Shown in pieces: positions 9,893 through 17,413 of a DNA stretch of 28,545 bases. Both the position numbers and the translations under genes were made by a program. Below the pieces are notes generated by a model that worked only from the letters and a program-made list of their open reading frames with translations, did no database searches and was not told the origin of the DNA. Source of the DNA: Gammaproteobacteria bacterium (GTDB lineage: Bacteria > Pseudomonadota > Gammaproteobacteria > Woeseiales > Woeseiaceae). Each line of letters starts with the position of its first letter. Positions within the stretch are counted from its first letter, which is position 1. Location of the stretch: NCBI GenBank assembly GCA_002685275.1, contig NYWX01000059.1, positions 1-28,545 of the forward strand, in the 5' to 3' direction.

Positions 9893-10414
9893 ATGCACTG
9901 TCCATTTTGTACTCATGAAGAAACTAAGGTAATTGACTCTCGTCTAGCAGGAGATGGTCGTCAAATTCGTAGGAGACGTCAATGTTCAGCCTGTCATGAA
10001 AGGTTCACTACTTTTGAGGCTGCTGAACTAGTCATGCCATGGTTAATTAAGGTGGATGATAGTCGCCAACCTTTTGACGAGGCAAAGTTGCGTTTTAGTA
10101 TGGTGCGTGCTCTAGAAAAGCGGCCAGTTGCAAGTGATGCATTGGAGCAATCAATAGGTAAATTAATTCATAAACTACTAACTATGGGTGAGAGAGAAGT
10201 TCCATCTCGCTTAGTAGGTGAACTTGTAATGCAAGAATTACATGAGCTTGACGAGGTTGCGTATGTAAGGTTTGCATCTGTTTATAGACGTTTCCAAGAC
10301 ATAACAGAATTTGAAGATGAAATTAAAAACCTTCAAAAAATCTCAGAAACAACTGCCAATCGTGAGCAGATGTCATTGTTACCTGATCTGACTGATAGAA
10401 AAAGTAAGAAGTAA
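9893..10414 (+). CDS. nrdR: Transcriptional repressor NrdR
   Basis: Zinc-finger/ATP-cone repressor that senses ATP/dATP and binds tandem NrdR boxes upstream of ribonucleotide reductase operons. It has 173 residues, slightly longer than the usual 150-170. The N-terminal zinc ribbon is intact: Cys3 and Cys6 in CPFC, Cys31 and Cys34 in CSAC, with the DNA-binding RQIRRRRQ segment between them. The ATP-cone follows from about residue 49 to 139, and a polar tail of about 30 residues ends the protein. No nrd genes or NrdR boxes are evident in this window, so its targets are elsewhere. It is placed between glyA and ribD, a common proteobacterial order, and is probably cotranscribed with both. Confidence 0.96.
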   Translation: MHCPFCTHEETKVIDSRLAGDGRQIRRRRQCSACHERFTTFEAAELVMPWLIKVDDSRQPFDEAKLRFSMVRALEKRPVASDALEQSIGKLIHKLLTMGEREVPSRLVGELVMQELHELDEVAYVRFASVYRRFQDITEFEDEIKNLQKISETTANREQMSLLPDLTDRKSKK

Positions 10415-10419
10415 ATTTT

Positions 10420-11526
10420 ATGCCACATTTTAGTATTAAAGATCATATTTTTATGGCAAACGCATTACGTATTGCTAAAAAGGGTCAATATACAGCCCAC
10501 CCAAACCCAATGGTTGGATGTGTATTGGCAAAAGATGGCAAAATTATTGGCCAGGGTTGGCATAAAAAAACAGGTGCGGCTCATGCGGAAATTAATGCAT
10601 TACAAGATGCCGGTGAAAATGCAAACGGATCAACAGCATACGTTACCCTAGAACCATGCTCTCAGTACGGAAAAACACCGCCATGTTTTGAAGCTCTTAT
10701 AAAAGCTGGTGTAAAAAAAGTCATTACTGCCACGAAGGATCCTTCGCAGAAGTTTTCTGATAAAGCCCTTGAATCATTAATTGCAGCTGGCGTAGCAGTT
10801 GAATATGGGCTTATGAAATCAGCTGCTGAAGAACTAAATCGAGGCTTTTTAATGAGAGTTACTAAGCAAAGACCTTTTATTCAGCTTAAGCTTGCAGTTA
10901 GTATAGATGGTGCGATCTCCATGAAAAATGGTGAAAGTCAATGGATTACAAGTTCTGCGGCACGTAAGGATGTACAAAAGCTTCGTGCTCGAGCCGGGGC
11001 TATCATGACTGGAATTGGTACTATTCTAGAAGATGATCCTTTATTGAACATTCGAGAAAATAATATAGAGACTGGTGGAATTCAACCTATTCGAGTAATT
11101 CTTGATAGTCATTTGCGAACACCAGTTACTGCATCAATACTGAAACTCTCTGGAAAAAATCTGGTATGTTGCACTAATAATAAAAAATCAAAAAACTTAA
11201 TGCGTCTTAATGCTGAAGTAAAATTATTTAAAAGTATAAATGGCCTAGTCGATTGTCGTGAAGTTTTTGAAGAGCTTGCTTCAAGAGGTATTAATAATCT
11301 TTTGATTGAAGCCGGTCCAACGCTCTCTGGTTATCTTTTGGAGAGAAAACTTGTTGATGAGCTTATTATTTATCAGGCACCACACATTATGGGAAGTGAA
11401 ACTATTAAACTTGCAAGTACACCGTCATGGACTTCACTAGTAGACCGTGAGGAGTTAGTAATTTCTGATACACGCAGGGTTGGATCAGACACTCGAATAA
11501 TTACCTCATTTAATAAGGCTAACTAA
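10420..11526 (+). CDS. ribD: Bifunctional riboflavin deaminase/reductase RibD
   Basis: Second and third steps of riboflavin synthesis: deaminates diamino-hydroxy-phosphoribosylaminopyrimidine and then reduces the ribosyl side chain with NADPH. It has 368 residues (E. coli 367). The N-terminal cytidine-deaminase-like domain (about 1-145) carries the zinc site His55-Ala-Glu57 in HAEINAL and Cys80/Cys89 in PCSQYGKTPPC. The C-terminal reductase domain (about 148-365) begins with RPFIQLKLAVSIDG and contains LLIEAGPTLSGYLL. It starts 5 bases after the nrdR stop and its stop overlaps the ribE start as TAATG, so translation is probably coupled. Confidence 0.97.
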   Translation: MPHFSIKDHIFMANALRIAKKGQYTAHPNPMVGCVLAKDGKIIGQGWHKKTGAAHAEINALQDAGENANGSTAYVTLEPCSQYGKTPPCFEALIKAGVKKVITATKDPSQKFSDKALESLIAAGVAVEYGLMKSAAEELNRGFLMRVTKQRPFIQLKLAVSIDGAISMKNGESQWITSSAARKDVQKLRARAGAIMTGIGTILEDDPLLNIRENNIETGGIQPIRVILDSHLRTPVTASILKLSGKNLVCCTNNKKSKNLMRLNAEVKLFKSINGLVDCREVFEELASRGINNLLIEAGPTLSGYLLERKLVDELIIYQAPHIMGSETIKLASTPSWTSLVDREELVISDTRRVGSDTRIITSFNKAN

Positions 11527-12143
11527 TGTTTACAGGGATAATCAAAGCAAAAGGATGCATTACTGCATTAAAGTGGAAGGATGGTGATGTAAAACTTAGC
11601 GTGAGTTCAAATGATTTACCCTGGAGTAGTTACGAAGAAGGTGAGAGTATTGCGGTTAATGGCGTTTGCCTAACAGCTGTATCGTTAAGGGATGATGGAT
11701 TTGACACCGATGTTTCTAATGAAACCCTTGATGTTACTGCATTGGGAAAACTCGAAATAGGTTCTATTATTAATTTAGAGCCAGCCTTAAGTTTTGGCAA
11801 CCGACTTGGAGGACATTTAGTAAGCGGTCATGTTGATTGTGTTGGGTATGTAAAATCAATAATGTCAGATGCTCGTTCAGTTAGAATTTCTATCGAAGTT
11901 CCAACTGAATATTCTCATTACATAGTTAAGAAAGGTTCGGTATGCGTAGATGGTGTTAGTCTTACTATAAATAATGTATCTGGTGACATCTTTGATTTAA
12001 ATATTATTCCTTATACTGCTGATGAGACAATCATTGGTGATTATATTGAGGGATCAATCGTCAATATTGAAGTAGATCTATTAGCTCGGTATTTAGAGAA
12101 ATTAATTACCAGGGAAAGAAATACACTTGAAAAATCCTCTTGA
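11526..12143 (+). CDS. ribE: Riboflavin synthase alpha chain
   Basis: Last step of riboflavin synthesis: dismutation of two 6,7-dimethyl-8-ribityllumazine molecules to riboflavin and the diaminouracil precursor. Its 205 residues form two homologous lumazine-binding barrels. The first opens with MFTGII and holds SIAVNGVCLTAV; the second opens with GGHLVSGHVD (about residue 96) and holds SVCVDGVSLTIN. The C-terminal helix used for trimerisation is present. Its ATG overlaps the ribD stop by one base (TAATG), and the RibBX gene begins 11 bases downstream. The E. coli counterpart is named ribC/ribE depending on convention. Confidence 0.96.
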   Translation: MFTGIIKAKGCITALKWKDGDVKLSVSSNDLPWSSYEEGESIAVNGVCLTAVSLRDDGFDTDVSNETLDVTALGKLEIGSIINLEPALSFGNRLGGHLVSGHVDCVGYVKSIMSDARSVRISIEVPTEYSHYIVKKGSVCVDGVSLTINNVSGDIFDLNIIPYTADETIIGDYIEGSIVNIEVDLLARYLEKLITRERNTLEKSS

Positions 12144-12154
12144 GATAAAGAATT

Positions 12155-13294
12155 ATGTCTAATAATACAACTGTTCATCCCAGCGCTTTAAATAACACTT
12201 TTGCAGATATCAAGGATATTATTGCTGATATCAGAGCCGGCAAAATGGTGATTATGGTAGATGATGAAAATCGTGAGAATGAAGGCGATTTAATAATGGC
12301 AGCTGAAAAAGTGCGCCCTGAGGACATCAATTATATGGCTACGCATGGGAGAGGATTAGTTTGTCTTACTCTTTCTAGAGAACGCTGCAAACAGTTACGT
12401 CTGCCATTGATGGTAAGTGATACTGATCAACATCACGCAACTAACTTTACTATCTCTATTGAAGCAGCTGAGGGGATAACGACTGGAATATCTGCACATG
12501 ATCGCGCTCGAACTATTCAGGCAGCAGTCGCCACTGATGCAAAACCAGAACATCTCCGTCAGCCCGGACATATCTTTCCAGTTATGGCGCAGCCAGGCGG
12601 TATTTTAACACGCGCAGGCCATACTGAAGCAGGTTGCGACTTAGCAAGACTTGCTGGGCTAGAGCCTGCAGCGGCAATTGTTGAAGTACTCAAAGAGGAC
12701 GGTAGTATGGCCCGGCGTCCTGATCTTGAGATATTTGCAAAGAGACATAATATCAAAATTGGCACAATTGCCGATTTGATTAGATACCGATTGGATACAG
12801 AAAAAAATATTGAGAGAATTGCAGATAAGATTATCGAGACTGAATATGGTCAATTTACATTATATTTATACGATGATCTTGTTAATCATTCAGTGCATAT
12901 GGCTTTAGTTAAGGGTGATTTATTATCATTAGATGCTCCACTTGTTAGAGTTCATATACAAGATACATTAGGTGACGTTGTTGGGGTAAAAAGTCAATCT
13001 CTAGGGTGGCCATTAGGCGCAGCAATAAAAAGAATTTCTGAGGAACAAGCGGGTGTTATTGTGTTACTTCGTGATCAGGAATCTTCTCGTGATTTTATGG
13101 ATTCAGTTAAGATGTTAGGGATACAAAATAATGAACTAGAATCACGTCGTTTAGGAAATGAAGTATTACGAACATATGGAATTGGTGCACAAATATTAAG
13201 AGACCTTGGGCTACGTAAGATACGTGTATTATCAGCACCTAAACACATGTATGGGATTTCTGGTTTTGATCTCGAAATAAAAGAATACGTTTAA
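12155..13294 (+). CDS. ribBX: 3,4-dihydroxy-2-butanone-4-phosphate synthase fused to a degenerate RibA-like domain
   Basis: The N-terminal half (about 15-215) is DHBP synthase, which makes the four-carbon riboflavin precursor from ribulose 5-phosphate. Its acidic loop DDENRENEGD (36-45), ATHGRGLVCL and GHTEAGCDLARLAGL with His156 are all intact. The C-terminal half (about 225-379) has the GTP cyclohydrolase II fold outline, but the region that should carry the three zinc cysteines (HxxCLTGDxxxSxxCDCG type) reads VRVHIQDTLGDVVGVKSQSL with no cysteine, so GTP cyclohydrolase II activity is very unlikely. This matches the RibBX variant described in Proteobacteria, not a bifunctional RibBA. A separate ribA is therefore expected elsewhere. 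Only 11 bases separate it from ribE, leaving no space for an FMN riboswitch. Confidence 0.94.
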   Translation: MSNNTTVHPSALNNTFADIKDIIADIRAGKMVIMVDDENRENEGDLIMAAEKVRPEDINYMATHGRGLVCLTLSRERCKQLRLPLMVSDTDQHHATNFTISIEAAEGITTGISAHDRARTIQAAVATDAKPEHLRQPGHIFPVMAQPGGILTRAGHTEAGCDLARLAGLEPAAAIVEVLKEDGSMARRPDLEIFAKRHNIKIGTIADLIRYRLDTEKNIERIADKIIETEYGQFTLYLYDDLVNHSVHMALVKGDLLSLDAPLVRVHIQDTLGDVVGVKSQSLGWPLGAAIKRISEEQAGVIVLLRDQESSRDFMDSVKMLGIQNNELESRRLGNEVLRTYGIGAQILRDLGLRKIRVLSAPKHMYGISGFDLEIKEYV

Positions 13295-13308
13295 GAATAG
13301 GCAATTGT

Positions 13309-13782
13309 ATGAACAAAATTAAAATCACAAAAGGTGACGCCATTATTCGTGATGGCCGTTATTCCATTGTTGCTTCTCGTTTTAATGACTTTATTGTTGA
13401 ATCTCTAATAAAAGGTTCTTTGGAGTGCTTACAACAGCACGGAGCTAGCGATGGCGACATTGAAATTGTTCGCGTTCCAGGTGCATTTGAGATACCCGTC
13501 GCTGCCGAAAAGATAGCAGCAACTCGTCGTTTTGACGGCATTATTACTCTTGGAACAATAATAAGAGGCGAAACACCTCATTTTGATTATGTTGCTGGTG
13601 AATGCTTGAAAGGTATTAATGCTGTATCGCACAAGTATGGGATTCCAGTAGGTAATGGTATTCTGACTGTCAATACAATAGAACAAGCAATCGAGAGATC
13701 AGGCTCAAAGGCTGGGAACAAGGGTGAAGAAGCTACATTGGCTGTTATAGAAATGGTCAATCTTTTGCGCCTTATAAATTAA
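13309..13782 (+). CDS. ribH: 6,7-dimethyl-8-ribityllumazine synthase
   Basis: Penultimate riboflavin step: condenses the RibD product with 3,4-dihydroxy-2-butanone 4-phosphate. It has 157 residues (E. coli 156), a single lumazine synthase domain that assembles into large oligomers in relatives. Motifs: SRFNDFIVESL near residues 23-33, VPGAFEIP (57-64), and GTIIRGETPHFDYVAGE with catalytic His91. It follows ribBX after 14 bases and its stop overlaps the nusB ATG (TAATG). Together with ribD, ribE and ribBX it gives every dedicated pathway step after GTP cyclohydrolase II except the phosphatase. Confidence 0.97.
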   Translation: MNKIKITKGDAIIRDGRYSIVASRFNDFIVESLIKGSLECLQQHGASDGDIEIVRVPGAFEIPVAAEKIAATRRFDGIITLGTIIRGETPHFDYVAGECLKGINAVSHKYGIPVGNGILTVNTIEQAIERSGSKAGNKGEEATLAVIEMVNLLRLIN

Positions 13783-14231
13783 TGCCGAAATTAGGAAACA
13801 AATTATCCGGCACTCGGACGCGTGCTCGTGAATTAATGGTCCAGGCTTTGTACCAAAAACAAATTGCAGGTCATTCTACCTCAGAGCTCATTTCACAATA
13901 TCAAGCTCAAGCTGCCTATAAACGAGTAGATCAAGCCTTCTTTGATGAGCATTTTGAAGTTATAAGTAATACTCAAGATGCACTTGAAAGTATGATTGAA
14001 GGCCTGATAGATCGTCCACTAAAGCAGCTGGACCCAATTGAACTATCTATTTTATTAATTGGTGTGTATGAGCTCGATTCATGTATCGATATTCCATATA
14101 AAGTGGTAATAAATGAGGGAGTAAATCTCGCAAAAAGATTTGGTTCAATTGAGGGCCACAAATATATAAATGCTTGTCTCGATTTAGCTGCCAGATCTCT
14201 AAGGGATTTCGAGATTAAAAAGAAAAATTAA
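13782..14231 (+). CDS. nusB: Transcription antitermination factor NusB
   Basis: RNA-binding all-helical protein that pairs with NusE (S10) on boxA of rRNA leaders and supports processive transcription of rRNA operons. It has 149 residues (E. coli 139). Recognised by the N-terminal RTRARELMVQALYQKQIAG and by the later LIGVYEL, then INEGVNLAKRFGSIEGHKYINA. The ATG overlaps the ribH stop by one base. The ribH-nusB-thiL order is the standard gammaproteobacterial arrangement, which supports the call. Confidence 0.96.
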   Translation: MPKLGNKLSGTRTRARELMVQALYQKQIAGHSTSELISQYQAQAAYKRVDQAFFDEHFEVISNTQDALESMIEGLIDRPLKQLDPIELSILLIGVYELDSCIDIPYKVVINEGVNLAKRFGSIEGHKYINACLDLAARSLRDFEIKKKN

Positions 14232-14239
14232 AAATTTAT

Positions 14240-15160
14240 ATGGACGAATTTGAGATAATAAAGAAATACTTTGATCGCAACAAGACTACATCTGGAGTAG
14301 TGCTTGGAATAGGCGATGATGGAGCAGTTCTAGAGCCAAATATAAACATGCAGCAAGTCCAAGTAATTGATACGCTAGTTGAAGGTACTCATTTTCTATC
14401 AAAAACAAATCCAGCAGATATAGCTTATAGAGCAGTAGTATCTAACTTGTCAGACATCGCAGCTATGGGTGCAATTCCAAGATGGATGACTTTGTCGCTA
14501 ACAATCAACAAAGTTGATAAGAAATGGATCAAGGGATTTTCTGACGGCCTTTTTGATGCGGCAAATCATTTTCAAGTTTCGTTGGTTGGTGGAGACTTAA
14601 CATCTGGTCCAAATATTATTGTAACTGTGAGCATTTCAGGTGAGGTTCAATCTGGAAAAGCATTACTTCGTAGTGGTGCCAGAGTCGGAGATAGTGTTTT
14701 TGTAACAGGTACAATTGGAGATGCGGCTGCAGGGTTACATTTATTAAAGAAAAGAAAGTTTGATAATCATCTTATACAGCGGTTCTTACGACCGACACCA
14801 AGATTAAAAATTGGTAAAGAACTTTTAGGTAAAGCCTCTGCTGTTATCGATATTTCAGATGGTCTTATAGGAGACTTGAAAAAGATTCTCATCGCAAGTG
14901 AAGTGGGGGTTGATATCAAAGTGGAGTTATTGCCTATTTCAAAAGAGCTTGCTTATAATTTCGACAGTGATAGCTACTACAGTTTTGCATTAACTGGCGG
15001 TGATGATTATGAGCTTTGTTTCACAGCAAAGGATAAAGATGTTTCTCATATTTCTGATATCACTAAGATTGGAACAGTCAATAAATCAGGATTAATTAAG
15101 TGCTGCTTGAATAATAATATTATTAAATTTGATGAGTGCGGTTATCGCCATTTTATATGA
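14240..15160 (+). CDS. thiL: Thiamine-monophosphate kinase
   Basis: Phosphorylates thiamine monophosphate with ATP to thiamine diphosphate. It has 306 residues (E. coli 325) and belongs to the AIR-synthase/PurM-like ATPase superfamily, as does the core of PurL in this window. Motifs: LGIGDDGAVL near the N-terminus (metal-binding aspartates), DTLVEGTHF, VSNLSDIAAMGA, LVGGDLTSGP, DISDGLIGDL and LTGGDDYELCF. It starts 8 bases after the nusB stop with no clear Shine-Dalgarno sequence. Its TGA overlaps the pgpA start as ATGA. Confidence 0.96.
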   Translation: MDEFEIIKKYFDRNKTTSGVVLGIGDDGAVLEPNINMQQVQVIDTLVEGTHFLSKTNPADIAYRAVVSNLSDIAAMGAIPRWMTLSLTINKVDKKWIKGFSDGLFDAANHFQVSLVGGDLTSGPNIIVTVSISGEVQSGKALLRSGARVGDSVFVTGTIGDAAAGLHLLKKRKFDNHLIQRFLRPTPRLKIGKELLGKASAVIDISDGLIGDLKKILIASEVGVDIKVELLPISKELAYNFDSDSYYSFALTGGDDYELCFTAKDKDVSHISDITKIGTVNKSGLIKCCLNNNIIKFDECGYRHFI

Positions 15161-15648
15161 AAAAGCCTACACAAAGATTAACTAGAATTGTAATATCTGA
15201 TCCAGTTCATTTTTTTGCTTTTGGTTTTGGCGTTGGTTTAATTAAGTTTGCCCCAGGTACCTTTGGATCAATACTTGGTGTCATATTGTTTTGGCTTACA
15301 ATTGATTTTGGAATTTATATTCAACTGGGTATTACTGTAATCGCCAGCTTGGCTGGAGTTTGGATATGCGGCGAGAGTGCAAGAAGAATTGGCTTACATG
15401 ATCATAAAGGTATTGTCTGGGATGAAATTGTTGGTATGTACCTCACATTATTGGCGGCAACATTTTCGATTTTTGGCTGGGTTGTAGCTTTTATTTGTTT
15501 TAGATTAATTGACATATTAAAGCCTTGGCCAATAAATCTTATAGACAAAAAGATTAAAGGAGGTATTGGTATTATGCTTGATGATTTAGTTGCTGCTTTG
15601 TACTCAATAATAATGTTGATTTCAATTAAGGTCTTATTTAATGTTTAA
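15157..15648 (+). CDS. pgpA: Phosphatidylglycerophosphatase A
   Basis: Inner-membrane phosphatase that converts phosphatidylglycerol phosphate to phosphatidylglycerol. 163 residues with several hydrophobic membrane segments. Signature stretches: GLIKFAPGTFGS near residues 30-41, the acidic VWDEIVGM typical of PgpA catalytic sites, RLIDILKPWPI and GGIGIMLDDLVA. I chose the ATG at 15157, which overlaps the thiL stop as ATGA and aligns with E. coli PgpA; an in-frame GTG at 15136 would add seven residues. The thiL-pgpA pairing is standard. The M20 gene downstream overlaps its end by 8 bases. Confidence 0.95.
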   Translation: MKKPTQRLTRIVISDPVHFFAFGFGVGLIKFAPGTFGSILGVILFWLTIDFGIYIQLGITVIASLAGVWICGESARRIGLHDHKGIVWDEIVGMYLTLLAATFSIFGWVVAFICFRLIDILKPWPINLIDKKIKGGIGIMLDDLVAALYSIIMLISIKVLFNV

Positions 15649-16954
15649 ATATAGTTATGTATTTCTAATATTAGCTCTCTCATTTACTGTCTTTGGAGAT
15701 GATTTTAGCATTACTATTAAAGAAGATTATGATAATCATCTTGCATCTTTGTTTGATCATTTTCATCGTAATCCTGAGCTATCAACCTTAGAGAACAAAA
15801 CAGCAGATCGCATGGCTGCAGAATTAAATCAGGCTGGATTTGAAGTGACTGAAGGCATTGGGGGTACTGGTGTTGTCGGAATTTTAAAGAATGGCGAAGG
15901 ACCTCTTGTAATGGTTCGCGCTGATATGGATGGCCTTCCCATTGAGGAAAAGACTGGACTTCAGAATGCATCAAAAGCGCAGCAAATCAGTCCAGTCACA
16001 GGAGATATTGTTTATACAATGCATGCTTGTGGCCATGATGTTCATATTACAAGTTTAATAGGAACAGCAAGATACATGGCAGCTCATAAGGATGAATGGA
16101 GAGGAACTTTGATGCTTGTTGCTCAACCTGCTGAGGAGCGAGGTCTTGGTGCAATTGCAATGCGTAAAGATAATATTTGGAAGCGATTTGGCGTTCCTGA
16201 ATACGTATTAGCATTTCATGTAAATTCTTTAGATGAAGCTGGCAAAGTAAATATTAATGAAGGTAGCCCATATGCTGGCGTTGATACTGTTGACATTATA
16301 ATTCATGGTATTGGTGCTCATGGGGCTCACCCTTATGCAGGCAAAGATCCGATTGTGTTGGGGAGTCAAATTGTATTAGCTTTGCAGACACTTATATCAC
16401 GTGAATTATCACCTCGTGAGCCAGCTGTGGTGACGGTGGGTTCGTTTCATTCTGGTACAAAACACAACATAATCCCAGATAGAGCACATCTTCAACTTAC
16501 TGTTCGTTTCACCAGTTTTGAAGCCCGAAAAATCTTGTTAGATGGCATTAAACGTATCACTAAAAATATGGGTAGAGCGGCAGGCCTTCCAGAAGATAAG
16601 CTTCCTGAAGTAATAGTTTCAGATGAATACGCTCCCCCTACTATCAATAATCGCGATTTAGCTATACGCCTTAAAGCAGCGTGGAAAGAAAGTTTAGGAG
16701 AAAATCGTGTTATCTTTAATCCATCAAAAGGGATGTCAGCAGAAGATTTTTCATTCTTTACTAATAATCCATATATAAAATCAGTTTACTGGAAAGTTGG
16801 TGGAACTTTTCAAAAGGATTTTGATATACAAGCTGCAGGAGGAAAGTCAGTACCTAGCCATCATTCATCACTGTTTAAGATTGAACCAAAACCATCTATT
16901 GTGACAGGCGTTGAATCTACTGTTGTGGCTCTAAAAGCTCTAATGTCCAAATAA
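15641..16954 (+). CDS. Exported M20 family amidohydrolase/peptidase
   Basis: Metal-dependent M20D-type hydrolase related to hippurate, IAA-amino acid and N-acyl-amino acid hydrolases. 437 residues, longer than cytoplasmic relatives (about 390) because of an N-terminal signal sequence: hydrophobic MFKYSYVFLILALSFTVFG with likely cleavage near residue 19, so it probably acts in the periplasm. Metal-site residues are in place: Asp95 in RADMDGLP, Cys130 and His132 in HACGHDVH, Glu165/Glu166 in PAEER, His193 in AFHVN, and the C-terminal SAEDFSFF segment. A dimerisation domain (about 210-330) interrupts the catalytic domain. It overlaps pgpA by 8 bases, so it is probably translated from the same message, yet it is not a usual member of that operon. 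The substrate is unknown. Confidence 0.9.
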   Translation: MFKYSYVFLILALSFTVFGDDFSITIKEDYDNHLASLFDHFHRNPELSTLENKTADRMAAELNQAGFEVTEGIGGTGVVGILKNGEGPLVMVRADMDGLPIEEKTGLQNASKAQQISPVTGDIVYTMHACGHDVHITSLIGTARYMAAHKDEWRGTLMLVAQPAEERGLGAIAMRKDNIWKRFGVPEYVLAFHVNSLDEAGKVNINEGSPYAGVDTVDIIIHGIGAHGAHPYAGKDPIVLGSQIVLALQTLISRELSPREPAVVTVGSFHSGTKHNIIPDRAHLQLTVRFTSFEARKILLDGIKRITKNMGRAAGLPEDKLPEVIVSDEYAPPTINNRDLAIRLKAAWKESLGENRVIFNPSKGMSAEDFSFFTNNPYIKSVYWKVGGTFQKDFDIQAAGGKSVPSHHSSLFKIEPKPSIVTGVESTVVALKALMSK

Positions 16955-16977
16955 TTTTTGTATTGATTAAAAAATTA
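16952..16977. terminator. A/T-only hairpin between convergent genes
   Basis: TAATTTTT (16952-16959) pairs perfectly with AAAAATTA (16970-16977) around a 10-base loop, beginning at the stop codon of the M20 gene and ending 16 bases before the xseB stop. With no G-C pairs and no proper T-tract on either strand it would be a weak bidirectional terminator at best. Confidence 0.3.
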
Positions 16978-16993
16978 TAAATGTTAAGTGAAT

Positions 16994-17236
16994 CTATTTA
17001 TCCTCATTTGCTACAACAAAATCCGTAACTTTTTCTGATTCATTATTATTTAATAAGATTTCAATCTTTTGTTCAGCTTCTTTTAATGCCGTCTGACATT
17101 TTCGAGTAAGCTTAATGCCCTCTTCAAATTTTTTCATTGCTTTCTCAAGAGGAAGGTCACCAGTTTCAAGTTCATCCACAAGTTTTTCCAGATCAGAAAG
17201 TGATTCTTCTAAATTTATTTTTTTTGTGGAGTCCAT
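16994..17236 (-). CDS. xseB: Exodeoxyribonuclease VII small subunit
   Basis: Small subunit of exonuclease VII, which with several XseB copies per XseA chain degrades single-stranded DNA. From the ATG at 17236 the protein is 80 residues, the same as E. coli XseB. The alpha-helical pair is clear: SLSDLEKLVDELETGDLPLE (about 12-31) then KFEEGIKLTRKCQ and EAEQKIEILL. A second in-frame ATG at 17245 would add MRK; the GGA sequence that could serve as a ribosome binding site lies just before that codon and so fits the 17236 start better. It is alone on this strand: ispA and dxs, its usual downstream partners, are absent, and the M20 gene converges on it. Confidence 0.93.
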   Translation of the reverse strand: MDSTKKINLEESLSDLEKLVDELETGDLPLEKAMKKFEEGIKLTRKCQTALKEAEQKIEILLNNNESEKVTDFVVANEDK

Positions 17237-17413
17237 TTTTCTCATCCAAGGATTGAAGTTTGATAATTTAATTTACTAATTGAAGCTAATAATAGAATAG
17301 CTTGCAAGATAATGCTTGAATATTTCACAGATTTTTAAGTGATCCTTCTATTTGTAAGTGCACACTTCAACTATTCAGGATAAAATACCTTAAGATTTTT
17401 TTCTGGGTTTTTG
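17237..17413. promoter_or_regulatory. Divergent xseB/parE intergenic region with candidate parE promoter
   Basis: The longest gene-free stretch of the window (177 bases). A -10-like TAAAAT (17381-17386) precedes the parE ATG by 27 bases. No good -35 matches at 16-18 bases; instead an inverted repeat AAGTG-CA-CACTT (17356-17367), containing the palindrome GTGCAC, covers that position and could be an operator. On the complement strand TATTAT (17294-17289) is a possible xseB -10 element, also without a convincing -35. There is no small ORF or RNA gene that I can support here. Confidence 0.35.

Noticed and set aside
12155..13294. Bifunctional RibBA with GTP cyclohydrolase II activity
   Set aside because: The RibA-like half has none of the three zinc-binding cysteines, so only the DHBP synthase activity can be supported.
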